64,000 nucleotides of DNA from Protonemura montana (GCA_947568835.1 OX387606.1:24913111-24977110); one strand, 5' to 3'; numbered from the stretch's first letter, positions 26,301-34,865 are shown. Notes: generated by a model from the sequence alone, not told the origin. Numbers and translations: made by a program.

Positions 26301-27769
26301 TAATTAAGAATTGTTGGTCCAAGTGGTATATAACATTATTATGGAATTGAATAAAGTAATAGGTGGTAAATAAATGTAGTGACTTCCTTTTAATTAGCCG
26401 GCAGCTCTTTCCAAAGTCTGGAAGCCCGGTTCAACAAACTAGTGGAGCCCGATGTCGGAGCAATACCGTGTCAGCTCGATCTTCCAGGGGGTGGTCGTTC
26501 TTTCCCAGAAAGTTAACTGGCAGAATCCTTCTTTTAATGTCTGTATTGTAAATTAATCTGTCTGCCAAAGAAACAGACATTCCCGCGCGAGGACCTCTCG
26601 TGGATTCCAGATAAACCAGGTCCACGTGCAGACTTCTGTCTTGTTCTCAACAGCGACTGACATCTTCGACCGAACGGTTTGGTGTGGTGGAAACACAGGT
26701 TCTCGTGAGATCACTGAAGTTAAGCAACACTGCGCTGAGTCAGGTATTGGATGGGTGACCATCATAAACATGACCAGTTCTGTTCGGGAGAGAGGTTGGA
26801 GGGATGAAAGTTAAGCAACACTGCGCTGAGTCAGGTATTGGATGCGTGACCATCATACACATGACCAGTTCTGTTCGGGAGAGAGGTTGGAGGGATGAAA
26901 GTTGAGCAACACTGCGCTGAGTCAGGTATTGGATGGGTGACCATCATACACATGATCAGTTCTGTTCGGAAGAGAGGTTGGAAGGATGAAAGTTAAGCAA
27001 CACTGCGCTGAGTCAGGTATTGGATGGGCGACCATCATACACATGGTCAGTTCTGTTCGGGAGAGAGGTTGGAGGCATGCAATGGCATCTTCTCTCTCAC
27101 TTTCCTTGCGTCGAGATCGAAACCGAGCGCAGACATTCCGCGACTCGCTCGCGCGGATAATCGCACCGCGGTACTGCCAATTAGAAACGATTTCTAAAGT
27201 TTGTTGCAAAGTTGTGATACCGGCGAGTAGCAGATCCATTATGTCGAGTAATCGATAAGAAGTTGAAGAAGTTGTTAGAAGTAGTCTTTCTTCCCGGCCT
27301 GTCTCCCGCCTGCCGGCCTCGCTGGCTCAACGGGGCAATACTGGTCCCCAGCGCAGAGTTATGCTAAACTCGAGGTGACATTCAGAGGTAAAATGCCCAA
27401 AGACTCCATTAAATTGCAACTTACATATCATCATGTAATTCCCTTTCTTTTATTATATTCGCTCACCCCCCTCTCTGTCTCTTTTTCTCTCTCCTTCTAT
27501 ACATAAAACAAAAGAATGAAGGAAAAATGCGACTTGAAATTAAGTTGAAAACTTTCCCAGGAAAGTGTCTAACAAATTCATGGGCGCACTTTGTTTGAGT
27601 TATCGCCGCGAGTGAATAATTAGACTTGCAAGCACATGTAAAACCTCTAATGTTAGACAATTGAAACGTTCTTACCTTGCACGTGAAGTCTACGCCGATT
27701 GGACGCCGATAGACTCAGTGGTAGCAGCACAAGAAGCAAGCCAACCAACGCTGCTAACTTCACATCCAT
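5231..27769 (-). CDS. Secreted sushi-like protein, perhaps Hikaru genki-like (partial)
   Basis: Three exons share compatible splice phases: exon 1 27676-27769 (phase 1 end), exon 2 10176-10385 (phase 1 to phase 1), and exon 3 5231-5322 (ends phase 0 at ACG|GTAAGC and continues beyond the window). Together they give 132 residues. Residues 1-20 are a signal peptide (MDVKLAALVGLLLVLLPLSL), followed by a basic SNRRR stretch. Exon 2 reads GCPPPDVEV...NGS...MRLCKIKC...GEWHGPLC, with the CPPP, CxxxC and G-x-W-x-GP-x-C spacing of a sushi/CCP-like module. Exon 3 adds FHPLLRGCRLD and YKNLTVT. There are two N-glycosylation sequons (NGS, NLT). Known: Hikaru genki-type synaptic cleft proteins carry such a Cys-rich region with Ig/sushi modules. 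The family match is from memory of its pattern and is tentative. Intron 1 is 17.3 kb and intron 2 4.9 kb; both are repeat-filled. Confidence 0.6.
5346..5950 (-). mobile_element. 5S-derived SINE with repeated head
   Basis: Same element as at 1796-2297, reversed. The tail GTGGTGTTTAAC comes first on the plus strand, then the core with TTCCGAAGGACGG, then about three 91-bp head units, ending at a 5S-like GGTTCTCAT/GATCACCGAAG head. It lies 24 bp beyond exon 3 within intron 2 of the sushi-like gene. Confidence 0.8.
6484..6998. mobile_element. Candidate non-autonomous hAT-like element
   Basis: The left end begins CAGTGGTGTAGTC and the right end, reversed, begins CAGTAATGTAGTC: terminal inverted repeats with 11 of 13 matches and the CAG start usual for hAT elements. 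The flanking 8-mers gttatatc (6476-6483) and gtaacatc (6999-7006) match at 6 of 8 positions, the length expected of a hAT target duplication. The inside has GTATAC-rich subterminal repeats and no transposase. Confidence 0.45.
7007..7856. other. Intron 2 sequence, nothing recognised
   Basis: No exon or known repeat seen; unique-looking AT-rich sequence inside the intron of the sushi-like gene. Confidence 0.4.
7857..8935. repeat. 10-bp satellite (ctggtttgct)n
   Basis: About 108 copies of a 10-bp unit, with common variants gttcgctctg and gtttgatctg and one 2-bp phase slip near 8338. The unit lacks stop codons in several frames, which creates long open frames on both strands (up to 366 codons). 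Nothing suggests that they are translated. Confidence 0.95.
8936..10175. other. Intron 2 sequence, no exon recognised
   Basis: Contains a plus-strand open frame at 9389-9703 without recognisable similarity and an A-tract at about 10122-10142. There is a B-box-like AGTTCGAGTCCC at about 9566, with no cloverleaf that I can complete around it. Confidence 0.35.
10176..10385 (-). CDS. Exon 2 of the secreted sushi-like gene
   Basis: Acceptor TTTCACAG|AG and donor GATG|GTGAG bound 210 bases: 2 bases, 69 codons and 1 base. It carries four of the five cysteines seen so far: CPPP, the pair in LCKIKC, and GPLC. This is the exon with the recognisable domain signature. Confidence 0.7.
10386..13741. other. 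Intron 1 sequence, no exon recognised
   Basis: Inside the 17.3-kb first intron of the sushi-like gene. I see no phase 1-1 exon. A cluster of ggcgtc/gacgcc hexamers lies at about 12108-12155. Confidence 0.35.
13742..14080 (-). mobile_element. Penelope-like element terminal copy
   Basis: Member of a dispersed family that runs from GATGGTTTTTAGACTCATGT through GGGTTTTGAATGCTAAG and TTTCCCAACGTTTTGTAAC to a GGCGTTTTTT end. Element orientation is taken from the copy at 46622-47293, which still encodes protein on the minus strand. A loose target duplication (attgtg) may flank it. Confidence 0.7.
14479..14567. repeat. 9-bp repeat (gacgccacc)n
   Basis: About eight copies of gacgccacc/gacgccaac ending in GACGACGCTCG, in a CpG-rich patch. 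A short 12-bp repeat (gggcgtaagact) follows at 14648-14711. Confidence 0.85.
14733..15098. repeat. 11-bp satellite (acaaagctaag)n
   Basis: About 33 copies in the variants caaagctaaga, caaagctaagg and caaggctaagg. Blocks such as the A-type run near 14925-14985 recur, so part of it grew by segmental duplication. Confidence 0.95.
15639..16056 (-). mobile_element. Penelope-like copy with inverted (palindromic) end
   Basis: On the plus strand an inverted terminal piece comes first (15639-15800, itself a hairpin around GGGTTTTGAATGCTAAG / CTTGGCATTCAAAGCCC). A longer copy follows, ending ATGAGTCCAAAAACCATCA. Flanks gatcaatgattt (15627-15638) and gatgaatgattt (16057-16068) match at 11 of 12 bases, so the whole inverted arrangement appears to be one insertion. 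Confidence 0.75.
16632..17091 (+). mobile_element. tRNA-like SINE with five head units and inverted tail
   Basis: Five tandem 52-bp units start GTCCAAGTAGCTCAATTGG and carry an A-box-like TAGCTCAATTGGTTAGAG. Only the last unit is complete: it continues to a B box (GGGTTCGTGTCCC) and to a 3' acceptor strand TTTGGGC that pairs with GTCCAAG. The anticodon position would be CGA, but U33 is replaced by G, so this is a SINE head and no functional tRNA. The tail GGGCATCAATTTTTGAGACG plus AAT repeats lies downstream, and an inverted copy of the tail lies upstream (about 16680-16732). An exact 11-bp duplication, gctggctaaat, flanks it at 16621-16631 and 17092-17102. Confidence 0.75.
17103..18782. other. 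Intron 1 sequence, no exon recognised
   Basis: Holds a short G/T-rich run near 17845-17885 and a pyrimidine-rich repeat (tttccccattt) at about 18258-18300. Nothing else recognised. Confidence 0.35.
18783..20140. repeat. 12/13-bp satellite in two related halves
   Basis: The first part (18783-19075) repeats gggacagctgtgt and gtggacagctgt. The second (19076-20140) repeats the 12-mer gactgatgtggg with variants ggatggatgtgg and gacggatgtggg. The boundary passes through gacagatgagtgggactgat, so the halves look like successive expansions of one ancestor. The 12-bp period leaves frames open for up to 545 codons on the minus strand (His/Pro/Ser/Ile repeats), which I do not treat as a gene. Confidence 0.95.
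20141..21474. other. Intron 1 sequence, no exon recognised
   Basis: Contains a ggcgtc-type patch at about 20656-20703 and, at its right end, AATAAAGACAATTATTATT, which looks like a LINE 3' tail abutting the next SINE. No host exon identified. Confidence 0.35.
21475..21721 (-). mobile_element. 5S-SINE tail and core
   Basis: Reverse-strand copy of the SINE 3' tail (GTGGTGTTTAACGACGCACT) and core (TTCCGAAGGACGG). It ends at CCACAAATCCATGCTGTCGA, where the 36-bp array begins. The 5S head is absent. Confidence 0.8.
21722..22545. repeat. 36-bp satellite derived from SINE internal segment
   Basis: About 23 copies of a 36-bp unit starting gagaggttgataagcaaggc. Each unit is the segment found once in every full SINE of this window just inside the core. 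Between about 21857 and 22060 two variants alternate (gtcgagaggttgataagc and gtcaagaggttgataggc), giving a 72-bp higher-order repeat. The right part is nearly homogeneous. Confidence 0.95.
22546..24699. other. Intron 1 sequence, no exon recognised
   Basis: Includes a pyrimidine-rich stretch at 23700-24250 that keeps a 176-codon frame open. Its composition (runs of CT) explains the frame. No exon identified. Confidence 0.35.
24714..24904 (-). mobile_element. Short Penelope-like terminal copy with exact TSD
   Basis: A 191-bp copy from TATGATGGTTTCTAGACTC to AAAGAACCATAT, flanked by an exact 14-bp target duplication, caccagaaaaacgt (24700-24713 and 24905-24918). It keeps the best preserved ribozyme-like centre of all copies here. 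Confidence 0.85.
24823..24856 (-). ncRNA. Hammerhead-ribozyme-like core
   Basis: On the minus strand it reads CTGATGA, A, GTAAC, an 8-nt loop, GTTGC, GAAA, CGTC. CUGAUGA and GAAA are the two invariant hammerhead strands, and GTAAC/GTTGC closes stem II with one G-U pair. Penelope-like elements are known to carry hammerhead motifs in their terminal repeats. Stems I and III and the cleavage site are not resolved by eye. Other copies in the window have mutated cores (TTGATAA, TTGAAGA), so only this one could still be active. Confidence 0.5.
24919..26660. other. Intron 1 sequence, no exon recognised
   Basis: Contains ggcgtc-rich patches at about 25735-25760 and 25838-25862 and a triplicated gccgggaaa near 25415-25450. 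No exon found. Confidence 0.35.
26661..27075 (+). mobile_element. 5S-derived SINE head, four 91-bp units
   Basis: Begins with the most complete 5S-like head here (GGTTCTCGTGAGATCACTG, then GAAGTTAAGCAACACTGCGC). It continues as tandem 91-bp units with GGTGACC starts at 26754, 26845, 26936 and 27027, and stops at GGTTGGAGGCATGC without the core or tail. Confidence 0.8.
27676..27769 (-). CDS. Exon 1 (signal peptide) of the secreted sushi-like gene
   Basis: ATG at 27769 gives 31 codons plus one base before CAAG|GTAAG. The hydrophobic core LAALVGLLLVLLPL, a small-residue SAS cleavage region and a trailing RRR are typical of a secretory start. The phase-1 end matches the phase-1 start of exon 2. 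Confidence 0.7.
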
Positions 27770-27837
27770 GTTTCACGACGTGGGAACTTGATGACAAGGA
27801 CGACACGTGCACGTCTCTGCTGCTAGCGACACGTGGG

Positions 27838-27845
27838 TGACGTCA
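27838..27845. promoter_or_regulatory. CRE-like palindrome upstream of signal-peptide exon
   Basis: TGACGTCA lies 69 bp upstream of the ATG of the sushi-like gene, with CACGTG E-boxes at about 27804 and 27830. These are CREB/ATF- and bHLH-type consensus sites. Use as promoter elements is inferred from position. Confidence 0.35.
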
Positions 27846-27900
27846 CAGCGAGGCCAGATCGCTGTCCGAGAGTCGACGCCTCATACCGCAATTCTAGCGA

Positions 27901-28460
27901 CTCTGATATGTTCCAGCGATTATCGTATGTTCCAGCGATTATCGTATGTTCCAGCGATTATCGTATGTTCCAGCGATTATCGTATGTTCCAGCGATTATC
28001 GTTTGTGCCAGCGATTATCGTATGTGCCAGCGACTCTGGTATGTTTTAGCGACTCTGGTATGTTTTAGCAACTCTGGTATGTGCCAGCAACTCTGGTATG
28101 TTTTAGCAACTCTGGTATGTTTTAGCAACTCTGGTATGTTTTAGCAACTCTGTTATGTGCCAGCAACTCTGATACGTTCCAGCGACTCTGATACGTTCCA
28201 GCGATTATCGTATGTGCCAGCGACTCTGGTATGTTTTAGCGACTCTGGTATGTTTTAGCGACTCTGGTATGTTTTAGCGACTCTGATATGTTCCAGCGAT
28301 TATCGTATGTTCCAGCGATTATCGTATGTTCCAGCGATTATCGTATGTTCCAGCGATTATCGTATGTTCCAGCGATTATCGTATGTTCCAGCGATTATCG
28401 TATGTTCCAGCGATTATCGTATGTTCCAGCGATTATCGTATGTTTCAGTGATCCTCGTAT
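27901..28460. repeat. 19-bp satellite (gttccagcgattatcgtat)n
   Basis: About 29 units. A related variant, gtatgttttagcgactctg, occupies the middle (about 28030-28280), flanked by blocks of the main type. It lies directly upstream of the signal-peptide exon of the sushi-like gene. Confidence 0.9.
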
Positions 28461-28499
28461 GTTCTTTTAGCCAGTGCTAGCACAAGATCCTCTACTCAC

Positions 28500-28862
28500 A
28501 ACGTTCATCGAACACGTGGTCTCTTCTTCGATGTCCACCTAGAGTGTTTCACGTGCAGAACTAGGTCATCAGGAGTCGCGACACGAAACACGGCACGTGA
28601 ACTCACGCAATCGCGTGCTCGTCGAGCGGACGCGGGACTCAAACGCGGTACCGTCGGTGTCGAACGATGCGACGCGACTGCCGCGGCGGCGTCGGCGTCG
28701 CGGCGATCTATCGGGCGTCGCGACGCCGGGAGACGACGCGTGCGCGGCCGGGACGAGCGTCCGCTTTGGGCATCTTTTGCGAAGGCCGCCAATTAAATCG
28801 GCGGCGTGTGTCAAATAGCCCCCCCCCCCCCCTCCGGACCCCCCCCCCCCCCCCCCCCCCCC
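28500..28862. other. CpG-rich patch and poly-C tract
   Basis: From about 28560 to 28800 the sequence is very rich in CG dinucleotides (ggcgtcgg, cgcgac repeats), and a C run fills 28817-28862. It may be a CpG-island-like promoter region for the minus-strand gene. Frames open here on both strands are a result of composition. Confidence 0.4.
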
Positions 28863-28992
28863 TGTTTGGCGCCGATTTTACGACGATGCCCAACTTTATG
28901 ACAGGCACGAGCGTCGAACATCGGCGCTTTATTCGGGCAGATGAACTCAGACATTTTCTGATTATTTTCTTCTGTAAATGTTCCATGTTGCA

Positions 28993-30217
28993 ACATCCTA
29001 TGCCTTGCCTTGCCTTGCCTTGCCTTGCCATGCCTTGCCTTGCCTTGCCTTGCCATGCCATGCCATGCCATGCCATGCCATGCCATGCCATGCCTTGCCA
29101 TGCCTTGCCATGCCTTGCCTTGCCTTGCCATGCCTTGCCTTGCCTTGCCTTGCCTTGCCATGCCATGCCTTGCCTTGCCTTGCCTTGCCTTGCCTTGCCT
29201 TGCCTTGCCTTGCCTTGCCATGCCATGCCATGCCATGCCATGCCATGCCTTGCCTTGCCTTGCCATGCCTTGCCATGCCTTGCCATGCCTTGCCATGCCT
29301 TGCCTTGCCATGCCATGCCATGCCATGCCATGCCATGCCTTGCCTTGCCTTGCCTTGCCTTGCCTTGCCTTGCCTTGCCTTGCCTTGCCTTGCCTTGCCT
29401 TGCCTTGCCATGCCTTGCCATGCCATGCCATGCCATGCCATGCCATGCCTTGCCTTGCCTTGCCTTGCCATGCCATGCCATGCCATGCCTTGCCATGGCA
29501 TGCCATGCCATGCCATGCCATGCCATGCCATGCCATGCCATGCCTTGCCATGCCATGCCATGCCATGCCATGCCATGCCATGCCATGCCATGCCATGCCA
29601 TGCCATGCCATGCCATGCCTTGCCTTGCCTTGCCTTGCCATGCCATGCCATACTATACCATGCCTTGCCATGCCATGCCATGCCATGCCATGCCATGCCA
29701 TGCCTTGCCTTGCCTTGCCTTGCCTTGCCATGCCTTGCCTTGCCTTGCCTTGCCTTGCCTTGCCTTGCCATGCCATGCCATGCCATACTATACCATGCCT
29801 TGCCATGCCATGCTATGCCATGCCATGCCATGCCATGCCTTGCCTTGCCTTGCCTTGCCTTGCCTTGCCTTGCCTTGCCTTGCCTTGCCTTGCCTTGCCA
29901 TGCCATGCCATACTATACCATGCCTTGCCATGCCATGCCATGCCATGCCATGCCATGCCATGCCATGCCTTGCCTTGCCTTGCCTTGCCATGCCTTGCCT
30001 TGCCTTGCCTTGCCTTGCCTTGCCTTGCCTTGCCATGCCATGCCATGCCATACTATACCATGCCTTGCCATGCCATGCTATGCCATGCCATGCCATGCCA
30101 TGCCTTGCCTTGCCTTGCCTTGCCTTGCCTTGCCTTGCCTTGCCTTGCCTTGCCTTGCCTTGCCTTGCCATGCCATGCCATACTATACCATGCCTTGCCA
30201 TGCCATGCCATGCCTTG
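28993..30217. repeat. Pentameric satellite (TGCCW)n with higher-order blocks
   Basis: About 240 copies of tgcct/tgcca. A distinctive interruption, catactatacc, appears five times near 29648, 29784, 29909, 30048 and 30178, about 125-140 bp apart, so the 3' half has a higher-order period. Confidence 0.95.
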
Positions 30218-30872
30218 CCCTAGCAGTGTTTCCAACCCATGCAAGCCCCAGCAGTTTCAGATACGTGGAACACATGTGTGCTTTTTGTATTTAAAATCTC
30301 GCCAGACAAATAAGACGGCGTTCTCCCCTCCATCTTTACATGCTTTGTTGAATCAACAAAGCTTTGACTGATTGAAGACAACGTTGCTCGGCTTCACACA
30401 CATGACCGAGGCTAGTTTAAAATTCATGGGATTTATAATTTGACTGCTTTAGTTTCATTTTGACTCTGATTGCTCGACAGTAGGGGGTAGGGGTGGCTAG
30501 GAGGGGCAAGGGTGGCCAGGAGGGGGGCAACTGTCTACTTTATTATGATGTGTGTACGCGTGTCGGGGTCGTAGTGCGTGAGCAGCGCATGCGTTGTCGA
30601 GGAATACTTGAGAACGCAATAAGGCGAATCAAATGCAGACCACGTATTGACATGGAGCCGCACGGAAGACAAGGCTAATAAAATACATACGCTTTTATTG
30701 GATTCTAAGCGATTTATTCTGGTTATTAGAAAAGTTTCTCGGTCGTCTCTCTCCAATCAAGTGTGTTTCCAGGAGGCCGATGTTTTCTTAGCGTTTGTTG
30801 TGGGAATAGCGGGACGATTGAGTAGCCCGGCCAAATATTTCGGGAGTCGATTCAGTGACAAAAACTTTTTAA
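30218..30872. other. No gene recognised
   Basis: Unique-looking sequence without an exon that I can support. Confidence 0.35.
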
Positions 30873-30951
30873 ATTTGGATTTGAATGCTAAATGAAGAAC
30901 AACTACATTTTTCCAACGTTTTGTAACTTGTACCTGTTACCTTATCAAAGT
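30873..30951 (-). mobile_element. Penelope-like fragment
   Basis: Short piece with GAATGCTAAATGAAGAACAA and CCAACGTTTTGTAACTTGTA, ending at CTTATCAAAG. It sits about 50 bp from the CCTAA array. Confidence 0.6.
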
Positions 30952-31001
30952 TGACCTGCATAAACCTGCACTAAGCTGCATAAACCTGCTCAAACCTGCA
31001 A

Positions 31002-31217
31002 AAACCTAACCTAACTTAACCGAACCTAACCTAACCAAACCTAGCCTAACCTAGCCTAACCTAACCTGACCTAACGTAACCTAACCTAACCTTAACTTAA
31101 CCTAACCTAACCTAACCTAACCTAACCTAACCTAACCTAACCTTAACCTAACCTAACCTGACCTAACCTAACCTAACCTAACCTAACCTAACCTAACCTA
31201 ACCTAACCTAACCTAAC
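31002..31217. repeat. Interstitial (CCTAA)n array
   Basis: About 42 mostly perfect CCTAA pentamers with a few variants (cttaa, cgtaa, ccgaa). TTAGG/CCTAA is the arthropod-type telomere unit, while most animals use TTAGGG. Here it is internal and short, so it may be only a microsatellite. A leading stretch of tgcataaacc-like repeats (30955-31000) merges into it. Confidence 0.9.
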
Positions 31218-31717
31218 CCAACCCGAATTTTCTTCTCACCTCGTAAAAATGGCGGCCAATCGAGGAAAACTGCATTTTCCAGCGTTCATCAGAGCGAATG
31301 AAATCTTGCTCAATGAACAACTTGGGCAAACAGCACCGGCCAACGGGTCATGGGTTCGTTCCAGGAACAGGACGGGAGGGGATTTAACATAACTTCCTCG
31401 TGAGCTCTGCTAGTCTGGTTGCGGTCGCTGCCGCACTCCGTTGTTCGGTTTAACTTAGTTGCCAACGTGACCCACCTCATCCTCAGCCGGGCATATAACG
31501 CACTCTAGTGGTGCAGTTCGAAGCTGTTGACCAAAACAAAGGTCGCTGGTCTTAACTTTATTATTATTTTCAAGCTTAGACCCGTGACACTGGCCATAGA
31601 TCAAGTTGAGTTGTGGTGGAAACGGGAGGCTGGGCTTACCACTTGATAACGGCCTGAGTCAAGCGTCAGGTAGGAGAACTAATTCAATGAGGCACGTCCA
31701 GGTAAGGCATGTGGATT
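31218..31717. other. No gene recognised
   Basis: No exon or known repeat identified between the CCTAA array and the SINE tail. Confidence 0.35.
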
Positions 31718-32556
31718 ATTATTGATTTTATTTATTTGTGGTGTTTAACATAGCACTGTTTTGACATCTGGTCATGCGGCACTGGTCTAATGGCGTCGGT
31801 GAATGAGTGGATGATGATTAACTTAACATAGTCTAGAAGAGAGGAGGGGAAACCCGGTGCCGGCACGTAGCCTACTCCTGTTGAAGACCAAGGGGACCAC
31901 CGGCTTAACGTCCCTTCCGAAGGACGGTACAACGCGAACAACAGGATTCCTCCACAAATCCATGCTGTCGAGAGGTTGATAGGCAAGGCGAGTGAAGTTG
32001 CTGTACTAACTTTCATCCCTCCAACCTCTCTCCCGAACAGAACTGGTCATGTGTATGATGGTCACCCATCCAATACCTGACCCAGCGCTGTATTGCTTAA
32101 CTTTCATCCCTCCAACCTCTCTCCCGAACAGAACTGGTCATGTGTATGATGGCCACACATCCAATACGGTGACCCAGCGCAGTGTTGCTTAACTTTCATC
32201 CCTCCAACCTCTCTCCCGAACAGAACTGGTCATGTGTATGATGGTCACCCATCCAATACCTGACCCAGTGCAGTGTTGCTTGACTTTAATCCCTCCAACC
32301 TCTCTCCCGAACAGAACTGGTCATGTGTATGATGGTCACCCATCCAATACCTGACCCAGTGCAGTGTTGCTTGACTTTAATCCCTCCAACCTCTCTCCCG
32401 AACAGAACTGGTCATGTGTATGATGGTCATCCATCCAATACCTGACTCAGCGCAGTGTTGCTTAACTTTCATCCCTCCAACCTCTCTCCCGAACAGAACT
32501 GGTCATGTGTATGATGGTCACCCATCCAATACATGACTCAGCGCAGTTTTGCTTAA
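31718..32556 (-). mobile_element. 5S-derived SINE with six or seven head units
   Basis: Tail GTGGTGTTTAACATAGCACT, core with CTTAACGTCCCTTCCGAAGG, then 91-bp head units to CTGACTCAGCGCAG. It has interrupted a LINE reading frame that resumes at 32557. Confidence 0.8.
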
Positions 32557-32835
32557 CTCTTTCAAATAGCGTCTTACAGGAACATTTTCTACACGTGACA
32601 GTTGTCGGGTCATAGCTTGCCTTCGCCATGGATCGAAGTGCTTTTATTTCTAGAATAAATTGTTGGGCAGCAATCTTTGATCGTCCCCACAGAATGATTC
32701 CGTATTGCATTCTGAATTGTATGCAAGCAAATGATTTTCCACTTGCCGTCAAGACTAACCGATTCAACCGGGTCTGGTATGGACGGTAAAACTGGTTCAA
32801 ACGCGCGGTTGTTTTCGATTCGGCCGCTTGGATCA
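32557..32835 (-). pseudogene. LINE reverse transcriptase, C-terminal fragment
   Basis: Reads about 90 codons including QYGIILWG and ALRSMAKA, ending CKTLF. This matches the YGIxLWG...KRAIR...CRxLF block found downstream of the RT palm in Jockey/CR1-type LINEs. It is cut at its 3' side by the SINE at 31718-32556, and the remainder of the element is absent. Confidence 0.65.
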
Positions 32836-33246
32836 TTAAGCAAGCAGGTTCACTGTGGTTACCGACCGATCACTGATTTATCGACCTTTTATTAATTGCT
32901 CAATCACTACTCGATGTCCCAACAGAGCTCTCTGGGGTAACGCAATTCCGTTATCACGACTTCCCATTCGGCGATACTTAGTTAAGGACCAGACCCTGGG
33001 TGGCCACGTTAAGTAACTGGGGTTTGATCGGCCATCCTTGCCGGTCGAACTTTGATGGGTTCGCATCTTCGCGTTGGATTGTGGCAACCATTTTTGGGAA
33101 GCTGAGTGCTGTCCACAGCTCTGTTGGTGTGGATGACCGGGTCTCAGCCCTTTGGGCGAATCCTTGTCTCTATCTATACCTTGAGTGAATGTGGTGATTG
33201 TTCTTGTTGAATGTTTGGTTAAGTTGAATGGGGGGTTTGAATGCGT

Positions 33247-33400
33247 CTGTTTGTACGCGTACTAGCGTCTAAACGCTTGCACCGATTTAAACCAAATTTT
33301 CAGAGCATATTTTTGTGTTTTCAACTTACACCGAGTGTCATTTTCAACAAAATCAGTTTTCTAGTTTTTAAACTATTGCAGATTTAAAATTCAAATTTAA
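33247..33400 (-). repeat. Left member of an inverted repeat pair
   Basis: The reverse strand matches 35935-36085: both contain GCAATAGTTTAAAAACT, AAATTTGGTTTAAATCGGTG and GACGCTAG. The ends run into acaaacagac or acaaacaaac, like the 3' tails of some RTE-type LINEs. Confidence 0.6.
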
Positions 33401-33446
33401 ATTCAAATCAGGCCAGGCGTATTTCAGTATCAAGCTTTCTCTTCTA

Positions 33447-33640
33447 GGTCAGGCAAGGATCATTTCAGCACCGGAATCTTCCTTTTAGGCAAGGCAATGG
33501 TTATGTCAGCACCGGGATCTGCCTTCTAGGCGAGGCAATGGTTATGTCAGCACCGGGATCTGCCTTCTAGGCGAGGCAATGTTTCTTTCAGCACCGGAAT
33601 CTCCCTTCTACGTGAGGCAATGTTTATTTCAGCACCGGGT
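33447..33640. repeat. 41-bp tandem repeat, about 4.5 copies
   Basis: The unit contains ggcaatggttatgtcagcac and ccttctaggcgaggcaa. It is followed by a tail with AATAAAGAACTACAAATAAT at about 33712, which could be a retroelement 3' end. Confidence 0.8.
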
Positions 33641-34024
33641 CATTGCCTGGTCAAGGACGTCTGGTCTACTCGAGGACGTTACCGCTGAAACTTGTATTCT
33701 CCTGGCGACAAAATAAAGAACTACAAATAATTAATTGTGTTTTTACTTCGCTGCTAGGTTAAAGCAGCGTCCAATCAGATTCAGCAAACCATGAAGCCAA
33801 CACGTTTAGTAATCCATCATTTTTAAAAGCTTTCTACAAAAATAAATTTAACCCAAAATGGAAGTCAATAGAGGAAAAATTACATATGGAGGCTAATGCA
33901 ACCGATCTGTTTTCTGCTTAGCAACCAAGAAAGATATTCAGGTCAATAATTACTAAATAAAAAAAATGACCTAGCAACAAGTTGATTAACGGGTAACGAC
34001 CACCGTGAGCCATTTTTTCCAAAA

Positions 34025-34112
34025 CCAAAAACACATACTCACTGGGATGCGAACCCATAGCCATTGTACTGGTAGCCTTCGATCAAACCGCATGGCCACC
34101 AAGCGATCGCTG
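34025..34112 (-). repeat. tRNA-like SINE head (candidate)
   Basis: The minus strand reads GGCCATGCGGTTTGATCGAA in A-box position and GGGTTCGCATCCCAG as a good B box. No complete acceptor stem is visible, so a SINE head or decayed tRNA is more likely than a gene. Confidence 0.35.
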
Positions 34113-34797
34113 ACGAACCCAGGTTACTTAATGCCTATAAATTGATACATGACAATGCCAACCTGCGACAGCCGATCGAGTAGTATACTGTTATCGATCG
34201 ATTTCCAATACTAATTAATCAAGTTCGTTTGATACCCAACAGGTAGCGCTAACATCAAAAAAGCACACACTAGCGCATGTTCGGTGATACTTGGTACACG
34301 TCTAGGGGGTCGAGTGCATGAAATATTGATTGGTACTGCACCAGTCGGCCTCCATCGTCTTGCTGATCCACGTCTGATCTTGGCGAGCGATGGAAGCTCT
34401 TTTTCTTGGAGTGGCTGAAAGCTACTCCCACCCTTCGCTGGAGGCTGGGTCCAGTCTTGTACTGACTTAGTACTCTCTTGCACTCAGTGCAGGCTAGCTT
34501 GGGGGGTGACCGTTGCATCTGCCGCAAAGCAGGCAATCTTTGGTTATGCCCGAGGACACATATTTTTTTCGCGAACATACCGCTGCGGGCGCAATGATGA
34601 TGCCATCACCAGCTGTAAAGAAAACGCAGGATTAACGAATAATTTTATTTTTCGACGTTGGATGGCATCGCGACGCCAGCGCCACCTGGCAGCCAGGCTG
34701 GAACTAACCAATCCTGGAGAAAATATTTAAAAAAAAAAAATTCTTGCTCTGAAGCACGGATGGTGTTATTGATAAACAAAAAGTTTACGTTGACGGG

Positions 34798-34865
34798 GAG
34801 CGATCTCGGTACCCTCGCATTGTGAGTCGGTTACTCTAACCGCTCGACCACTCGAGCCGCTATAT
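34798..34865 (-). repeat. tRNA-like sequence (candidate)
   Basis: The minus strand reads GTGGTCGAGCGGTTAGAG (A-box type) and later GAGGGTACCGAGATCGC where a B box would be. The B box is poor, so it is probably a SINE relic. Confidence 0.3.

Noticed and set aside
28667-30371. Frames of over 400 codons rich in Cys/His/Ala/Met/Pro across the TGCCW array
   Set aside because: A pentamer without stop codons opens both strands in all frames. Composition explains it.
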